A stretch of DNA of 8,678 bases, from contig SKTQ01000102.1 of NCBI GenBank assembly GCA_007122505.1, forward strand, positions 1 through 8,678. Direction: 5' to 3'. The position numbers and the translations under genes are program-made. The notes beneath the pieces are model-generated. The model was not told the DNA's origin. It searched no databases and was given only the letters and a program-made list of their open reading frames with translations. Source of the DNA: Bacteroidales bacterium (GTDB taxonomy: Bacteria > Bacteroidota > Bacteroidia > Bacteroidales > UBA7960). Of this stretch, positions 7,736-8,678 are shown one piece after another. Every line of letters starts with the position of its first letter. Within the stretch, counting starts at the first letter, position 1.

Positions 7736-8508
7736 GAATACTTGCACTTCAGTTCGTCATTTTGCTATCGGTTTTGACACAAGGCAGTCAGGTTGTGGCT
7801 GATACAATCACTGATCCCGATGTGCTTATGGAAAAAGCCAACCAGGCTTTTGCAGACGAATCATATTTTGAGGCCATAGCACTCTATGAAGAAATACTGC
7901 ATACCAACCTGGAATCATTTGCACTGTATTATAACCTGGGGAATGCCTGGTTTAAAGCAGGTCACAACGGCAAGGCCATATTGTTTTGGGAGCGTGCCCT
8001 CCGCCTAAATCCCCGGGATGAAGCTACCCGGCATAATTTGGAATTGGCAAGATCAAGAATTACCGACAGGATCGAACCGCTCCCCCGGTTGTTTTTTCTT
8101 GAATGGTATGATTCACTGATCAGATGGCAGTCGCCTGACGGGTGGGCGTGGATTCTAGTAGGCATGGTCACTGCAATGGTGATTTCTGTAGTGTTGTTTT
8201 TTGTTTTCCGTTATTCATGGCAGAAAAAACTCGGGTTTACGCTTGCACTTGTTTTCCTGCTTTTGGCCTTATTTTCCGGTCATGCTTCCCGAAGGCAATA
8301 TGTGACTATCCACTCACAGAAGGAAGCCATTGTAATGTTGCCGCGGCATACGGCCAGAAGTGCACCGGGAGAAAGGGGTATTGATGTTTTTGTTGTGCAT
8401 GAAGGCACGAAAGTAAGCATTCTGAATCAGGTCAGGGACTGGTATGAAGTTCGCCTTGCCAATGGCAATATTGGATGGATGCAGGAAACTGCCCTTGAAA
8501 TTATTTGA
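7732..8508 (+). CDS. batE: BatE, TPR and SH3b domain membrane protein
   Basis: BatE, 258 residues. A signal peptide covers about 1-23 (cleavage after VVA). Two TPR-like repeats follow at about 31-62 and 65-98 (YYNLGNAWFKAGHNGKAILF; RALRLNPRDEATRHNLELAR). Two close membrane helices lie at about 137-158 and 166-184. A bacterial SH3b domain forms the end (about 190-256), with the typical VHEGTKVSILNQVRDWYEVR strand pattern and an IGWM close. With an even number of membrane helices after the signal peptide, TPR and SH3b domains should both be periplasmic. SH3b domains often bind cell-wall peptides or proteins, so BatE might tie the complex to the envelope; this is inferred. The ATG overlaps the batD stop by 4 nt (ATGA), a sign of translational coupling. 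It is the last gene of the operon. Confidence 0.94.
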   Translation: MRILALQFVILLSVLTQGSQVVADTITDPDVLMEKANQAFADESYFEAIALYEEILHTNLESFALYYNLGNAWFKAGHNGKAILFWERALRLNPRDEATRHNLELARSRITDRIEPLPRLFFLEWYDSLIRWQSPDGWAWILVGMVTAMVISVVLFFVFRYSWQKKLGFTLALVFLLLALFSGHASRRQYVTIHSQKEAIVMLPRHTARSAPGERGIDVFVVHEGTKVSILNQVRDWYEVRLANGNIGWMQETALEII

Positions 8509-8516
8509 TTTTCGGG

Positions 8517-8678
8517 TTAATTATCCGGGTTTTGGTACCGGTGTCGCCGTTGGGCTTCCCTGAAAAGCATTCTGTTAAAGCTTCTTTCTGCATCGAACAA
8601 CAGGGCAACTTGTTGAACTGAAACTACTTCCAGCATTTTTTGCGTGTATTCACGGCGCAGTGCAGCTGCATCTTCAAA
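8517..8678 (-). CDS. 3' part of convergent gene, Spy/CpxP-like periplasmic protein (partial)
   Basis: On the - strand an open frame enters from the right edge and ends at TAA (TTA on + at 8517-8519), giving 53 C-terminal residues. The start lies outside the window. The fragment is helical, charged and rich in Arg, Glu and Gln: REYTQKMLEVVSVQQVALLF is followed by DAERSFNRMLFREAQRRHR. The pattern 'helix, then VLSxxQxAxLxxxExxFNRxLxR' resembles the end of Spy/CpxP-type or related small periplasmic proteins. In Bacteroidota such proteins often sit beside ECF sigma factor and anti-sigma genes. The open frame, the coding-like composition and the tight convergence with batE (8 nt between stops) support a real gene. 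The family call is tentative because only the tail is visible and no signal peptide can be checked. Confidence 0.65.
   Translation of the reverse strand, partial: FEDAAALRREYTQKMLEVVSVQQVALLFDAERSFNRMLFREAQRRHRYQNPDN

Noticed and set aside
8513..8532. Possible weak hairpin (CGGGT/ATCCG) followed by a short T run after batE
   Set aside because: The stem is only about five pairs including a G-T pair, the T run is four bases, and the site lies inside the convergent gene's coding region. Not convincing as a terminator.

Overview
The window looks like chromosomal DNA from a member of the Bacteroidota. It carries an almost textbook Bat ('Bacteroides aerotolerance') operon in its full gene order. 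Most starts have no clear Shine-Dalgarno sequence, and an A/T-rich leader contains an exact TAnnTTTG box, the -7 element typical of this phylum. Genus cannot be read from the sequence.

Layout: 1-148 is an A/T-rich, gene-free leader with a candidate promoter. From 149 to 8508 eight genes lie on the + strand: a MoxR AAA+ ATPase (149-1132), a short soluble DUF58 protein (1223-2095, GTG start), a membrane-anchored protein of unknown function (2121-3080), BatA (3064-4089), BatB (4111-5145), BatC (5147-5881), BatD (5885-7735) and BatE (7732-8508). The only spacer of note is the 90 nt between the ATPase and DUF58 genes. From the third gene onward, neighbours overlap or are separated by at most 21 nt, which indicates one transcript with translational coupling. 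From 8517 to the window end the 3' part of a convergent - strand gene is visible. It is separated from batE by only 8 nt and its product resembles the C-terminal part of a Spy/CpxP-like protein.

How the genes may work together (inference from family knowledge and topology): MoxR ATPases pair with von Willebrand A (VWA) proteins as chaperone or metal-insertion modules. DUF58 would be the cytosolic VWA-like partner. BatA and BatB each have three membrane segments, and by the positive-inside rule their VWA domains face the periplasm. BatC (signal peptide, TPR) and BatE (TPR, two membrane segments, SH3b) also sit mainly in the periplasm. The unknown third protein and BatD share one architecture: a beta-rich periplasmic part, a single membrane helix and a helical cytosolic tail. 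Their tails can be aligned by eye. They are therefore the best candidates to link the cytosolic ATPase/DUF58 pair to the periplasmic VWA/TPR complex.

The operon is a known system, although its molecular substrate is not established. I saw no mobile element, CRISPR array, tRNA or rRNA. The less-described parts are the third gene, the two-tail bridge idea and the convergent gene at the right edge.
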